Below the pieces are notes generated by a model. That model saw only the letters and a list, made by a program, of their open reading frames with translations, ran no database searches and was not told the origin of the DNA. From Actinomycetota bacterium (GTDB lineage Bacteria; Actinomycetota; Actinomycetes; Streptosporangiales; Streptosporangiaceae), in NCBI GenBank assembly GCA_003168255.1, contig PMSU01000104.1, positions 13,318 through 77,317 of the forward strand: 64,000 bases of DNA, read 5' to 3'. The translations under genes and the position numbers were made by a program. Positions 26,398 through 36,800 of the stretch are shown here, one piece after another. The first letter of the stretch is position 1, and every line of letters begins with the position of its first letter.

Positions 26398-28064
26398 GCG
26401 GCCCCGGCCCCGGCCCCGGTCCCGGTCCGGGTCCCGGTCCCGGTCCGGGTCCCGGTTCCGGCCTTCGCCCCGGTCCGGGTCCCGGTTCCGGCCTTCGCCC
26501 CGGTCCCGGCCCCGTAGCGCCGCCGCCGGTCACCGGCGAGCCGCGCCGCGACCCCGACGGCTTCTACCAGGCGCTAGCGAACCTCGAGCTGCCTTGCTTG
26601 ATCGTCGAGACAGACCAGGGCGTCGGCGCCACGAATTGCACCGATCTGGGCGGCGGCAGGCTCCTCGCGGTTGCCGCGGCCGTCCCCCCGGCTCGGCTCG
26701 GCGCGCTGTCGTTCCTGCGTGACCACGGGGTCCGCAACGCGTACATGGCGGGCGCGATGGCAGGTGGTATCGCCTCGGCGGATCTGGTTATCAAGCTGGC
26801 GCGCGCCGGGCTGCTCGGCTCCTTCGGCGCGGCCGGATTGCTGCCGGACCGCATCGAACGGGTGCTTGTCCGGTTCCGCGACGAGATCCCGGGGCTGCCC
26901 TATGCCTGCAATCTCATCCACAGCCCGAGTGAGGAGCAGCTCGAGCGCGCCGCGGTCGAGCTGTATCTGCGTTATCAGGTGCGCTGCGTCGAAGCGTCGG
27001 CATACATGGACCTCACGCCGCACATCGTGCGGTACCGGGCGGCCGGGCTTGAGCGGACCGCCGATGGCAGGATTATCGCCACCAACCGGATCATCGCCAA
27101 GGTGTCACGGCTGGAGGTTGCCGAGCGGTTCATGCGACCCGCGCCCGCGTCCCTGATCGCGGCTCTGGCGACGGCCGGACTGATCAGCGAGGACCAGGCG
27201 CGGCTGGCGGCGGAGGTGCCCATGGCCGATGACGTCACCGCGGAGGCGGACTCGGGTGGCCACACCGACCGGCAGTCGCTGTCCAGCCTGCTGCCGCCCC
27301 TGCTGGGCCTGCGTGATGCTCTCAGCGGCGGGTCCATCCGGGTCGGCGCAGCCGGCGGAATCGGAACCCCGCACGCGGTCGCCGCCGCCGTCGCGATGGG
27401 CGCCGACTACGTCGTCACCGGATCGATCAACCAGTGCTGCGTTGAGGCAGGGACTTCGACCGCGGCCAAGTCGATGCTGGCGGTGGCGGGAATCGCGGAC
27501 TGCGAGATGGCACCGGCGGCGGACATGTTCGAGCTGGGCGTGCAACTCCAGGTTCTCCGGCGGGGCTGCTTCTTCCCCATGCGGGCCAGGCAGCTCTATG
27601 AGCTTTACATGGCCAACCAGGGAATAGCGGACTTTCCCGCCGAGGTGCGGCAGCGCTTGGAGGAGCGGACCTTCCGGCGGTCACTCGACGACGTCTGGCA
27701 GGACACCGTGGAGTATTTCGAGAAACGGGACCCATCGCAGATCGAGCGAGCCCGCGGCAACCCCAAGCGCAAGATGGCGCTGATCTTCCGCTGGTATCTC
27801 GGCATGTCGTCGCGGTGGGCCACGGGGGGGGAGCCCGCCCGCACGATGGACTACCAGCTCTGGTGCGGGCCGGCGATGGGCAGCTTCAACGACTGGGTGC
27901 GCGGCAGCGTGCTCGAGCCGCTCGAGAACCGCCACGTCGACGTGATCGCGGATCACCTGATGACCGGCGCGGCCTTCATGAACAGGGTGGCGCAGCTGCG
28001 CGTCGCCGGCGTGCAGCTGCCCCCGCAGGCTGGCCACTATCGCCTACCCCGTCGGGTTGCCTGA
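26394..28064 (+). CDS. pfaD: PfaD-like trans-acting enoyl reductase
   Basis: About 556 residues from the ATG at 26394, which overlaps the previous stop (ATGA). A start at 26316 would lie inside the upstream gene. The first 40 residues are almost pure Gly-Pro with some Ser/Leu-Arg. The rest is the FMN-dependent TIM barrel of the nitronate monooxygenase-like family: HGVRNAYMAGAMAGG, then PYACNLIHSPSEEQLE, and the phosphate-binding GGIGTPHAVAAAVAMGADYVVTGS. PfaD proteins reduce the enoyl group of selected intermediates in PUFA synthases and in some trans-ER polyketide synthases. It is the last gene of the operon and converges with pta. Confidence 0.92.
   Translation: MSGPGPGPGPGPGPGPGPGPGSGLRPGPGPGSGLRPGPGPVAPPPVTGEPRRDPDGFYQALANLELPCLIVETDQGVGATNCTDLGGGRLLAVAAAVPPARLGALSFLRDHGVRNAYMAGAMAGGIASADLVIKLARAGLLGSFGAAGLLPDRIERVLVRFRDEIPGLPYACNLIHSPSEEQLERAAVELYLRYQVRCVEASAYMDLTPHIVRYRAAGLERTADGRIIATNRIIAKVSRLEVAERFMRPAPASLIAALATAGLISEDQARLAAEVPMADDVTAEADSGGHTDRQSLSSLLPPLLGLRDALSGGSIRVGAAGGIGTPHAVAAAVAMGADYVVTGSINQCCVEAGTSTAAKSMLAVAGIADCEMAPAADMFELGVQLQVLRRGCFFPMRARQLYELYMANQGIADFPAEVRQRLEERTFRRSLDDVWQDTVEYFEKRDPSQIERARGNPKRKMALIFRWYLGMSSRWATGGEPARTMDYQLWCGPAMGSFNDWVRGSVLEPLENRHVDVIADHLMTGAAFMNRVAQLRVAGVQLPPQAGHYRLPRRVA
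26400..26520 (+). repeat. Gly-Pro coding tandem repeats at the start of the PfaD gene
   Basis: GGCCCC/GGTCCC-type hexamers repeat many times, with two larger repeats that include TCCGGCCTTCGCCCC. They encode a GP-rich head of unknown purpose. Such DNA can change length by slippage. Confidence 0.8.
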
Positions 28065-28140
28065 CCTCACCCGGCGGCGCCCCGACCGGCAAACGCGAAG
28101 TCCTCGCAGCTGCGGCTGTGCTGCCCGAAGCGCGCACACG

Positions 28141-30219
28141 TCATCCGTCATCGCCCTGGGCCTGGATCGCGGTAATGGCGACGGTATTGACGATGTCGTG
28201 CACGGTAGCGCCGCGGGACAGGTCGTTGACCGGCCTGCGCAGGCCCTGGAGTACCGGCCCGATCGCGACCGCCCCCGCGCTGCGCTGCACCGCCTTGTAC
28301 AGGGTATTGCCGGTGTTCAGGTCCGGAACGATGAAGACAGTCGCCCGGCCAGCGACGGGGCTGTCCGGCATTTTCGCGCGCGCTACGGCCGGGTCCACCG
28401 CCGCGTCGTACTGGATGGGCCCCTCGACGGGCAGATCCGGCCGGCGCTGGCGGACAAGCAGCACGGCTTGCCGCACCTTCTCCACGTCGGCACCCGAACC
28501 CGAGTTTCCGGTCGAGTAGGACAGCATCGCCACCCGCGGTTCCACCGCGAACTGCGCCGCCGTGGCCGCGGACGAGATCGCGATGTCGGCGAGCTGCTCG
28601 GCGTCCGGGTTGGGGTTGACGGCGCAGTCGGCGTAGACGAGCACCCGGTCAGCTAGACACATGAGGAACGCGCTGGACACCAGTGCGGTGCCGGGCGCGG
28701 TCTTGATCACCTCGAACGCGGGCCGGATGGTGTGGGTCGTCGTGTGGGCGGCGCCCGACACCATGCCGTCCGCGTGCCGGAGCTGCACCATCAGGGTGCC
28801 GAAGTAAGACACGTCAGTCAGCACGTCGCGGGCCGCTTCGAGGGTGACGCCTTTGCCAGCGCGCAGCCGGGCGAACTCGGCGGCGAGCGGTTCGCGCGCG
28901 GCGGCGTCCTGCGGATCGATCACATTCGCCGCCGAGATGTCGAGCGCCAGCCGGGCCGCGGTGTTACGCACGACGTCCTCGGCGCCTAGCAGCGTGAGAT
29001 CCACGACGCCGCGGCGCAACAGGATGTCGGCCGCGCGGAGAATCCGTTCATCGGTCCCCTCGGGCAAGACGATATGCCGCCGGTCGGCGCGGGCCCGTTC
29101 CAGCAGATCCTGCTCGAACATCAGCGGAGTGACGCACGTGGCCCTGGCCACGTGCAGCCGCTCCAGCAGGACGCGCTGGTCGACGGCGTCGGTGAACACG
29201 CCGCACGCGGTATCGATCTTTGCCTCCGCGCCCTGCGCCAGGCTCCCCGTGACGGCCGACAGCGAGACGGCCGTCTCGAAGGTCGCACGCCGGGTAAGGA
29301 TCACCGGAAGGGTGATGTCCAGGCCGTCAATCAAGCGCCGCAAGGAGGCCGGCAGCTCCATCTCGCCATTGAGGATGACCCCGGACAGGTAGGGGAATGT
29401 CGCTGACTCGTGCGCGGCGATCAGCCCGGGCAGGAGCTCGCCGGCCTGATCCACCGAGGCGATCACCGCTGCACCCTCGGCGAGCTTGTCGAGCACCTGG
29501 GGGAACGGCATCGCCGCCACCACGAGCCGGCCGATCTCCCGGCGCAGCAGCAGCCGATCGCCAAAGAGCAGCTGGCCGTCGCAGGCCGCCATGAGGTCGC
29601 CCATCGTTGGCGCCGACAAAGACGGCACCTCGGGTAGCACGAACGCGGGCACGCTGAGGTCGTCCAGCGCCTTCCTGATCGGCTCGACCAGGTCGTCAGC
29701 GGCCCGGTTGACGACGATAGCCAGCTCGGCGACGTGGGCCGCGGCGAGCTCGGCGCGGGCCACCTCGACCGCCGCGGAGATCTCCGACACCGAGCGGCCC
29801 AGCCCGGTGACCACGAGCAGCATCGGAGTTCCCAGGTTCGAGGCAACCCTGGCGTTGAAGGCGAACTCGGTGGGCGCGCCCACGCCGGTGTAGTCGGTGC
29901 CCACGATCACGACGGCGTCGCAGCGGCTCGCCAGGGACCGGTAGCGCGCCATGATCTGTTCGAGTGCCCGATCGGGGTTCGCGTGCACGTCGTCGTAGCT
30001 GACGCCAACACAGTCGTCGTAGCTGAAGCCTGGTGACGACCTGCTCAGCAAGGTCTGCACGACGGCGTTTGCCCGCCCGGCGCGGACCACCGGGCGGAAC
30101 ACGGTCACGGTCGCGACCAGCCGCGACAACACCTGCAAGATGGCGAGTCCGATCATCGTCTTCCCGCTCGCGGTGTCGGTTCCCGCGATGTAGACGCTGG
30201 TCGTTCCTGATTGCGACAT
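28141..30219 (-). CDS. pta: Phosphate acetyltransferase, long form
   Basis: About 692 residues from the ATG at 30219 (MSQSGTTSVYIAG). The N-terminal third is a BioD-like P-loop domain (AGTDTASGKTMIG), the middle a DRTGG-type domain, and the C-terminal half the catalytic PTA domain (VLPEGTDERILRAADILLRRG, then MVSGAAHTTTHTIRPAF and the phosphate-binding SYSTGNSGSG). This is the layout of the long Pta of E. coli and actinobacteria. It interconverts acetyl phosphate and acetyl-CoA. An in-frame start at 30339 would run through the two-box element and the fabD promoter and was rejected. It is divergent from fabD. With phosphoketolase it would supply acetyl-CoA without pyruvate dehydrogenase. Confidence 0.93.
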   Translation of the reverse strand: MSQSGTTSVYIAGTDTASGKTMIGLAILQVLSRLVATVTVFRPVVRAGRANAVVQTLLSRSSPGFSYDDCVGVSYDDVHANPDRALEQIMARYRSLASRCDAVVIVGTDYTGVGAPTEFAFNARVASNLGTPMLLVVTGLGRSVSEISAAVEVARAELAAAHVAELAIVVNRAADDLVEPIRKALDDLSVPAFVLPEVPSLSAPTMGDLMAACDGQLLFGDRLLLRREIGRLVVAAMPFPQVLDKLAEGAAVIASVDQAGELLPGLIAAHESATFPYLSGVILNGEMELPASLRRLIDGLDITLPVILTRRATFETAVSLSAVTGSLAQGAEAKIDTACGVFTDAVDQRVLLERLHVARATCVTPLMFEQDLLERARADRRHIVLPEGTDERILRAADILLRRGVVDLTLLGAEDVVRNTAARLALDISAANVIDPQDAAAREPLAAEFARLRAGKGVTLEAARDVLTDVSYFGTLMVQLRHADGMVSGAAHTTTHTIRPAFEVIKTAPGTALVSSAFLMCLADRVLVYADCAVNPNPDAEQLADIAISSAATAAQFAVEPRVAMLSYSTGNSGSGADVEKVRQAVLLVRQRRPDLPVEGPIQYDAAVDPAVARAKMPDSPVAGRATVFIVPDLNTGNTLYKAVQRSAGAVAIGPVLQGLRRPVNDLSRGATVHDIVNTVAITAIQAQGDDG

Positions 30220-30254
30220 GAGCCACCCGCTGTATGATTCAATATGAATGGTGT
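30211..30254. promoter_or_regulatory. Two-box operator-like element, copy 4, over the fabD promoter
   Basis: Boxes GTATGATTC (30232-30240) and GAATGGTGT (30246-30254) lie 12 bp upstream of pta and 78 bp upstream of fabD. A -35-like TTGCGA (30211-30216) and a -10-like TATGAT (30233-30238), 16 bp apart, would drive fabD, and the first box covers this -10. Binding there could stop both genes. Confidence 0.65.
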
Positions 30255-30332
30255 GTAATGCACGGTAGCACGAACACATGACGGTACCCGGCGCCGACCG
30301 GATCGCCAAGCCCACGGATCGGAGCAGCGGAC

Positions 30333-31295
30333 ATGACATCGACCGCCTACTTGTTTCCAGGCCAGGGCTCGCAGCGGGTGGGAATGGGCCGTGACCTGCG
30401 CGACCGGCATCCTGACATCGTCGGGCCTATCTTCGACGCGGCCGACGAGCTGCTGGGATTTGAGTTGTCCCGGCTGTGCTGGGAAGGGCCCGAGGAGGAA
30501 CTGCGGCGCACCGAGATCACCCAGCCGGCGATCTTTGTGGCGAGCCTGGCCGCCTACCGGGTTCTTGCCGCTGCAACGCCCCCGCCGAGCGTCGTGGCCG
30601 GGCACAGCCTGGGTGAGTACACCGCGAACGTCGCCGCCGGGGTCCTGGAGTGGACCGACGCTCTCTTGCTGGTTCGCCGCCGCGGCATCCTGATGGCCGG
30701 GGTCAATGTCACCACGCCCGGCGCGATGGCTGCCGTCATGGGGCTGTCGCCCGAGCTGGTGGAACAGCTATGCGCGGCCGCCCGCGATGCCAGCGGCGAG
30801 GTCATCGAGGTAGCGAATTACAACGACGCGACCCAGACGGTCGTGTCCGGCACGGTGGCCGGAATCGAGGCGTTCACCCAGCTTGTCCGGACGGGTGACT
30901 TCCCGGGGTCCAAGACCATACGCCTCGGCGTGGGAGCGCCGTTCCACTGTTCGCTGATGGCGGCCGTGCAGAAGGAGTTCGCCAGCGATCTCGCCGCTGT
31001 TTCGTTCAGCGATCCGCAGATCCCGGTGGTGGTCAACGTGACCGCGCAAGCGGTGTCCACCGGCGCCGAGGCCAGGGCGGCGCTGGGCCGCCAGCTGGCC
31101 GGATCGGTGCGCTGGAGCGAGAGCCTGTCGACCATCGTCGGCCAGGGCGTCGATACGTTCGTGGAGGTCGGTCCCGGCCGGGTGCTCACCGGCTTCTGTA
31201 AGCGTGGCTACCCGGACATCACGACCTACTCGGCATCAGATGCCCGGCGCATCGACAAGGTCATTGCCGAGCTTCAGCCTGCATCTCTGGTCTGA
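30333..31295 (+). CDS. fabD: Malonyl-CoA:ACP transacylase
   Basis: The product is 320 residues. It has FPGQGSQ at residues 8-14, the nucleophile elbow GHSLGEY (Ser near 91), an Arg in LLLVRRRG and GAPFHCSLM carrying the second catalytic His. All are standard for FabD, and the length is normal. A GGAGC ribosome-binding site precedes the ATG. It would load malonyl groups onto the free ACP of the 40658 gene, and perhaps help the megasynthase; there is no PfaB-type AT gene in the window. It is divergent from pta and shares one operator-like site with it. Confidence 0.95.
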   Translation: MTSTAYLFPGQGSQRVGMGRDLRDRHPDIVGPIFDAADELLGFELSRLCWEGPEEELRRTEITQPAIFVASLAAYRVLAAATPPPSVVAGHSLGEYTANVAAGVLEWTDALLLVRRRGILMAGVNVTTPGAMAAVMGLSPELVEQLCAAARDASGEVIEVANYNDATQTVVSGTVAGIEAFTQLVRTGDFPGSKTIRLGVGAPFHCSLMAAVQKEFASDLAAVSFSDPQIPVVVNVTAQAVSTGAEARAALGRQLAGSVRWSESLSTIVGQGVDTFVEVGPGRVLTGFCKRGYPDITTYSASDARRIDKVIAELQPASLV

Positions 31296-31312
31296 ACTAA
31301 TGCCGATCCGGG

Positions 31313-31729
31313 TTATCGCCGGTAGGCGAGAAGCCCGATAGCGAGGGTCACCACTCCGGCCGTGAAGGCCGCGGCGCCGACCCAGATCAGCCCGACCGCC
31401 CGATTGGCCTTAGTGCGCCCGGCGCCCGCGGACGACAGGAAGAAGCCGGCCGGCAGCAGGATGGCGGCCGCGGGAACTCCGGCCCTGGCGACCCAGCCCG
31501 CGATGCCCGTTAGCTGGGTAGCGTCCGTCAGGATCACCGTGACCAGGCCGAGGGTAGCGAATACGCCGGCGTGTCCATGACCCGCTCGCGCGTAGGCGAG
31601 CTGGAATTCGGTGGCCGGCTCAGCTCCCCGGATGACTTGCATGAGGAACGTGCCGCCGAATTCGATGCCAATGGTGGCGAGTAAAAGAATTGCCGAAACC
31701 CAGGCCGCATCAGAACTGAGCTTGAGCAC
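31313..31729 (-). CDS. Small four-helix membrane protein of unknown function
   Basis: The product is 138 residues with four hydrophobic segments (near residues 10-30, 50-70, 80-100 and 110-135). Polar loops contain a YARAGHGHAG stretch with two histidines. I do not recognise the family with certainty. It lies 23 bp after the exporter gene on the same strand, so it is probably co-transcribed with it. It converges with fabD. Confidence 0.6.
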   Translation of the reverse strand: MLKLSSDAAWVSAILLLATIGIEFGGTFLMQVIRGAEPATEFQLAYARAGHGHAGVFATLGLVTVILTDATQLTGIAGWVARAGVPAAAILLPAGFFLSSAGAGRTKANRAVGLIWVGAAAFTAGVVTLAIGLLAYRR

Positions 31730-31752
31730 GCTGCCTCCGCTGCATTAGCGAT

Positions 31753-33327
31753 TCACCGGACCATGACGGATGGCTGCGGGTCGCTGTCTGGTGCCGGAGC
31801 GGGGTCGCGGTCCCGGCTGGGCAGGAATGCCAGGACGGCGCAGGCGGCGACGGCGGTGACGCCCGCCCCGGCAAAGGATCCCGCGTGCAGTCCGTCCATG
31901 AAGGCGTGCTGGGTGGCGTAGCGGGCCGGTCCGGCGAGGCTGGCGGGCAGGTGCTGGCTGATGCTGAGCGCCGCGGTCACCGACTTTTGCGCCGCGGCGA
32001 CGGTGGCCGCGGGCAGGCCGAGCCGGGTGAAGTGGCTGCCGATCCTGGTCACGAAAAACGAGTTCATCACCGAGCCGATGACCGCGAGCCCGAGGGCCCC
32101 GCCGACCTCGCGCGTGGTGTCGTTGATCGCCGACCCTGCGCCGAACTTGGTCGCTGATATGGCACCCATGATCGCGTCTGTCGCCGGTGTGCTCGCCAGC
32201 GCAAGCCCTGCGGCCAGCAGGACCATGACGATGACCAGCGGACCCCAGTACGCGGCATTCACCGCGGCGGTGGCGATGACTATGAACCCGGCGGTCATCA
32301 GCAGCAATCCGCCGCAGACCACGAGCTTCGTGCCGATCCGTTTCGATAGCAGGATCGACACCGGGGACAAGGCCACCATGACCAGCGCAAAGGGAATAAT
32401 CGCCACCCCGGCCTGGAGGGTGTTGTATCCGCGGATGGACTGAAGGTACTGGGTGATCAGGAAGACAAAGCCGAACAAGGCGAAGAATGCCGCGCCGATG
32501 GACGCACTGGCCGCGAAAACGCGCGGGTTGCGAAACACCGCTATATCCAGGAGCGGGCTCGCCACGCGCGCTTCCCACCAGACGAACACCAGGAGGAGTG
32601 CGACCCCGCCGGCGAAACCGCCCAGCGTCGCCGGCGAGAGCCAGCCGCGGTCGGGAGCCTCGATGACCGTCCACACCAGCAGTCCGATCGAGAAAACCGT
32701 CAGCACGGCACCGACGACGTCGAAGCGGCCGGGGTTTTCGTCGCGGGAGTTGGGCAGCAGGCGCACGCCGGCCACCAGGGCGATCACGACCAGGGGAATG
32801 TTGACCAGGAATATCGAGTGCCAGGAGAAGTGCCGCAGGAGTGCTCCGCCGCTGATCGGGCCGATTACCACGGCCAGCCCTGACACGGCGGACCAGATGC
32901 CGATGGCGGTGGCCCGCTCACCTCGGTTGGTGAAAATTGATGACAGCAGCGCCAGCGTCGCCGGGTAGACCACGGCGGCCGAGACTCCCATCGCAGCGCG
33001 CGCCGCGATGAGTTCGCCCGTGCTCGATGAGCTAGCGGCCCAGAGCGAGGTCAGTCCGAACAGCACCAGCCCGATCTGCAGCATGCGCTTGCGTCCCAGC
33101 CTGTCACCCAGGCTTCCCCCGGTCAGCAGCAAGCCGGCGAACAGCAGGGTGTAGGCGTCTACGAACCATTGCAGGTCACTGGTGGAGGCCTTGAGCTCGC
33201 GGCTCAGCGTGGGCAGCGCGACATTGACGATCATGTTGTCGACCACCACCAGCAGAACGCTCAGGCACAAGACGGCCAACGCCCACCAACGCCGTGTGTT
33301 GGTGGCTGACACGACGGGCTCAGACAT
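31753..33327 (-). CDS. EmrB/QacA-type MFS exporter (14 helices)
   Basis: About 524 residues. The start is taken as ATG at 33327 because GGGAGGTGAT lies eight bases upstream. Motifs: LSVLLVVVDNMIVNVALPTL in helix 1 (the D-x-T/N-I-V-N-V-A-L-P signature of DHA2 transporters), GGSLGDRLGRKR in the loop between helices 2 and 3, and GPISGGALL (motif C of antiporters) near residue 155. These are proton-driven drug or metabolite exporters of the cell membrane. Its position between fabD and the carboxylase suggests export of, or self-protection against, the locus product. Confidence 0.9.
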   Translation of the reverse strand: MSEPVVSATNTRRWWALAVLCLSVLLVVVDNMIVNVALPTLSRELKASTSDLQWFVDAYTLLFAGLLLTGGSLGDRLGRKRMLQIGLVLFGLTSLWAASSSSTGELIAARAAMGVSAAVVYPATLALLSSIFTNRGERATAIGIWSAVSGLAVVIGPISGGALLRHFSWHSIFLVNIPLVVIALVAGVRLLPNSRDENPGRFDVVGAVLTVFSIGLLVWTVIEAPDRGWLSPATLGGFAGGVALLLVFVWWEARVASPLLDIAVFRNPRVFAASASIGAAFFALFGFVFLITQYLQSIRGYNTLQAGVAIIPFALVMVALSPVSILLSKRIGTKLVVCGGLLLMTAGFIVIATAAVNAAYWGPLVIVMVLLAAGLALASTPATDAIMGAISATKFGAGSAINDTTREVGGALGLAVIGSVMNSFFVTRIGSHFTRLGLPAATVAAAQKSVTAALSISQHLPASLAGPARYATQHAFMDGLHAGSFAGAGVTAVAACAVLAFLPSRDRDPAPAPDSDPQPSVMVR

Positions 33328-33533
33328 TGGCATCACCTCCCGATATCACGCTTAGCTATCGACCTAGCACGCTCTGTCTTCGAGGCTGACACGGCCAGGT
33401 GCTGCGGTCAACGGGGATGAGCTCGCGGACAGCGGCGGATCCATAGCGAGCGGGCTGGCGACGGCCGGGCCTGCTGAACCGCCAACTTGCGCTCATGCAT
33501 CCCGGCCTGGGCTTTGCACCGTTCGGCCGTAAT

Positions 33534-33556
33534 GCATCATCTTTTATGTACCATCT
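33534..33556. promoter_or_regulatory. Weak two-box element, copy 5
   Basis: GCATCATCT (33534-33542) and GTACCATCT (33548-33556) keep the 14-bp phase but each match the consensus at only about six of nine positions. The second box resembles the weaker box of the 33773 element. It could serve the exporter gene. Chance is possible. Confidence 0.3.
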
Positions 33557-33772
33557 TCCAGTACGCCACCGCCCGTGTCGAGGCCCCGGGCGCGCTGTCG
33601 CCGCCCCGGCTGGAACCTGACCTGGGCCAACGGCCCGCGCGACCGTTCCGGTACGAGGACGTGTCAGCCGCACTGGCCACTCCAGCATCTCTGTGCCACA
33701 AGGGATCGGAATGCGGATTCCGCCGGGCTTTGCTGCTCGACGCTGAGACAGCTCTCTGTAATAGTGGGTTCT

Positions 33773-33795
33773 GAACGGTTCTCATTGTACCATCG
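33773..33795 (+). promoter_or_regulatory. Two-box operator-like element, copy 6 (carboxylase)
   Basis: GAACGGTTC (33773-33781) is a perfect box; GTACCATCG (33787-33795) is degenerate but in phase. It lies 29 bp upstream of the carboxylase ATG at 33825, ahead of an AGGAGGG ribosome-binding site. Confidence 0.6.
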
Positions 33796-33824
33796 GGAGC
33801 ACGTAGCTCTAGGAGGGCCTGTCG

Positions 33825-36800
33825 ATGTTCTCTCGTATCGCCATCGTCAACCGCGGGGAAGCAGCGATGCGCCTGATTCACGCGGTTCGCGAACTTAACG
33901 CCGAGCGTGACCCGCAGATCAAGACCATCGCCCTGTACACGGACGGCGAGCGCCAGGCCACGTTCGTGCGCGAGGCCGACCTCAGCTACTGCCTGGGGCC
34001 CGCCGCTGCCCGTCCGTACCTCAACCTGGATGTTTTGGAACGGGCGATGACCGATACCGGGGCGGACGCCGCCTGGGTCGGCTGGGGATTCGTCGCCGAG
34101 GATCCGGCCTTCGCCGACCTGTGCGAGCGCATCGGGGTCACCTTCATCGGCCCGAGTGCCGAGGCCATGCGCCGGCTGGGTGACAAGATCGGGTCCAAGC
34201 TGCTGGCCGAGGAGGTCGGCGTCCCGGTCGCCCCGTGGAGCCGCGGGCCCGTTGATGACCTGGACGCTGCTCTCGCCGCGAGCCGGCAGATCGGCTACCC
34301 GCTCATGCTCAAGGCCACGGCGGGCGGCGGCGGGCGCGGGATCCGCATGGTCAGCTCTGATGACGAGCTGCGGGATGCCTACGCGCGGACCAGGGAGGAA
34401 GCGGCCAGGTCCTTCGGCAGCGGAGTCGTCTTCTTGGAGCGCCTGGTCACCGGCGCGCGGCACGTCGAGGTGCAGGTCATCGCCGATAGCCACGGCACGG
34501 CATGGGCTCTGGGGGTGCGCGACTGCTCGCTTCAGCGCCGCAACCAGAAGGTCATCGAGGAGTCCGCGTCGCCTGTCCTGACCGGCGCGCAGACGGCCGA
34601 ACTGAAGAGCTCAGCCGAGCGCCTGGCCAAGGCGGTGGGTTACTGCGGTGCCTGCACCGTCGAGTTTCTGTACCACCCCCAACAGCAATTCTTCGCGTTC
34701 CTCGAGGTCAATACCCGGCTCCAGGTCGAGCACCCGATCACGGAGGTCACCACCGACGTAGACCTCGTCAAGGCCCAGCTGCACGTGGCCTCCGGCCAGC
34801 CGCTCATCGGAGACGTCCCCGCAGAGGTCGGCCACGCCGTGGAGGCGCGGCTCAACGCCGAGGACCCGGACCGTGATTTCGCGCCGTCGCCAGGGCGGAT
34901 CGACGTGATGCGGCTGCCTTCCGGTCCCGGTATCAGGGTCGACACCGGCGTCAGCGAGGGCGACGTGATTCCCTCTGACTTCGACTCGATGATCGCCAAG
35001 ATCATCGCATTCGGCAGCGACCGCGACGAGGCACTGGCGCGACTGAGACGAGCGCTGGCTGAAACTACCGTCGTGATCGACGGTGGCACCACCAATAAGG
35101 GCTTCCTGCTCGGGCTGCTCGACGAGCCCGAGGTGATCGACGGCAGTGCCGAAACAGGATGGATCGACCGAGCCAGGGGAGAGGGCCGCCTCGTCTCACA
35201 GCGGCACCTCGGTGTCGCCCTTACCGCTGCCGCGATCGGGGGATACGAGGAAGCGGAAGAGGTCGAGCGCGCCCGCTTCTTTGAGACTGCCCGCGGCGGC
35301 CGCCCCCATGTCCAGCACGAGGTCGGGCGTCCCATCGACCTCAAGCTCCGTGGCCACGGCTACAAGGTCACCGTCGCGCGGACCGGACCGACCCGCTACC
35401 GGGTCGCCATCGGCAGCGACGGGGACGCCCTCATGGTTGACGCCATCCTCGAGCGACTCGACGCGTACTTCGGCCAGCTCACCGTAGCCGACGAGCACTT
35501 CCGGCTGGTGACGGCGACGCACGGGCCGGTTCAGCTGGTCGAGGTGGACGGCATCACCCACCGGGTAAGCCGCGACGAGGGCGGCGTGCTGCGCTCGCCC
35601 GCCCCCGCGCTGGTGGTGGCCACCCTGGTGGAGGTCGGCGCGGATGTCGAGGCCGGGGCGCCGGTGCTCGTGCTGGAGAGCATGAAGATGGAGACGGTGC
35701 TGCGCGCGCCGATCGCCGGACGGATGCGCGAGCTCCTGGTCACGGCCGGCAGCCAGGTCGAGACCGGCGCGCCGCTCGCCCGGCTGGAACCCTTTGGCGA
35801 CGGCGAGGCCGTGGAGTCCGGCGATGGCGGCGCTGACCTGATGATTCCAGTTCCCTCGCAGGTCATGGAAGTCGGCGATCGCGGCGCGCGCGCCCTGGAG
35901 GATCTGCGGAGCATGCTGCTCGGGTTCGACGTGGATCCCGGTGACAAGTCCGGCACCCTCGACCGCTACCTCGCGGACCGGGCGGAACTGCGAGCGGCCG
36001 GGGCAGTCCCGATGGCCGCCGAGATGGACGTGCTGTCCGTGTTCACGGACCTCACCGAGCTGATGCGGGCCAACCCGGCCGGCGACGAGCGCAGCGCCGA
36101 CACGCAAGTGCACAGCGCGCGCGAGCACCTGCACACCTACCTCCAGAGTCTCGATGTCGACCGCGGCGACCTGCCGGACGCCTTCATGACCCGGCTGACC
36201 CGGGCCCTCGGCCATTACGGAGTGTCTGACCTGGATCGCACGGCCGGCCTTGAGGAGGCGGTCTTCCGGATCCTCCTCGCTCACCAGCGCAACACCACCG
36301 ATGTCATCGTCGTCACCACCTTGCTCCAGGCCTGGATTGCCGAGCCAGCTCCCGCTGAGGAACTGCACCTGCGCGCCCGCGAGACCCTGGACCGGCTGGC
36401 GCTGGCGACGCAGCTGCGCTTCCCTGTGGTGAGCGATCTCGCCCGCAGCGTCCGGTTCCGCTGGTTCGACCAGCCGGAGATAGACGCGGCCCGGCTCACG
36501 ATGCTCGCCGGTATCCCGGACGAGCTGCGGGCCCTCGCCGAGGCGCCGGAAACAGCGGATCGCGCGGCCCGGATCGCCGCCCTGGCTGGAATACCTGAGC
36601 GGCTCGTCTCATTCTTCGCCGACCGCATCGAAGGCGGCCGGTTCTCGTCGCCCGAGCCCATACTCGAGGCGCTGGCGCTTCGCCACTATCACGAGTATGA
36701 GCTCCACGGCCTGCACAACTTCGATGTGGACGGACGGCCATTCGTCGCCGGAGATTTCAGCTCCGGGCAGCAACCGTCCTATCTGCTGTCCACCCTCGGC

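Larger units (their letters stand above)
33328..33824. other. Intergenic region between exporter and carboxylase
   Basis: This stretch of about 500 bp holds the two divergent promoter regions, the weak two-box element at 33534 and the better one at 33773. I found no supported gene. Confidence 0.5.
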
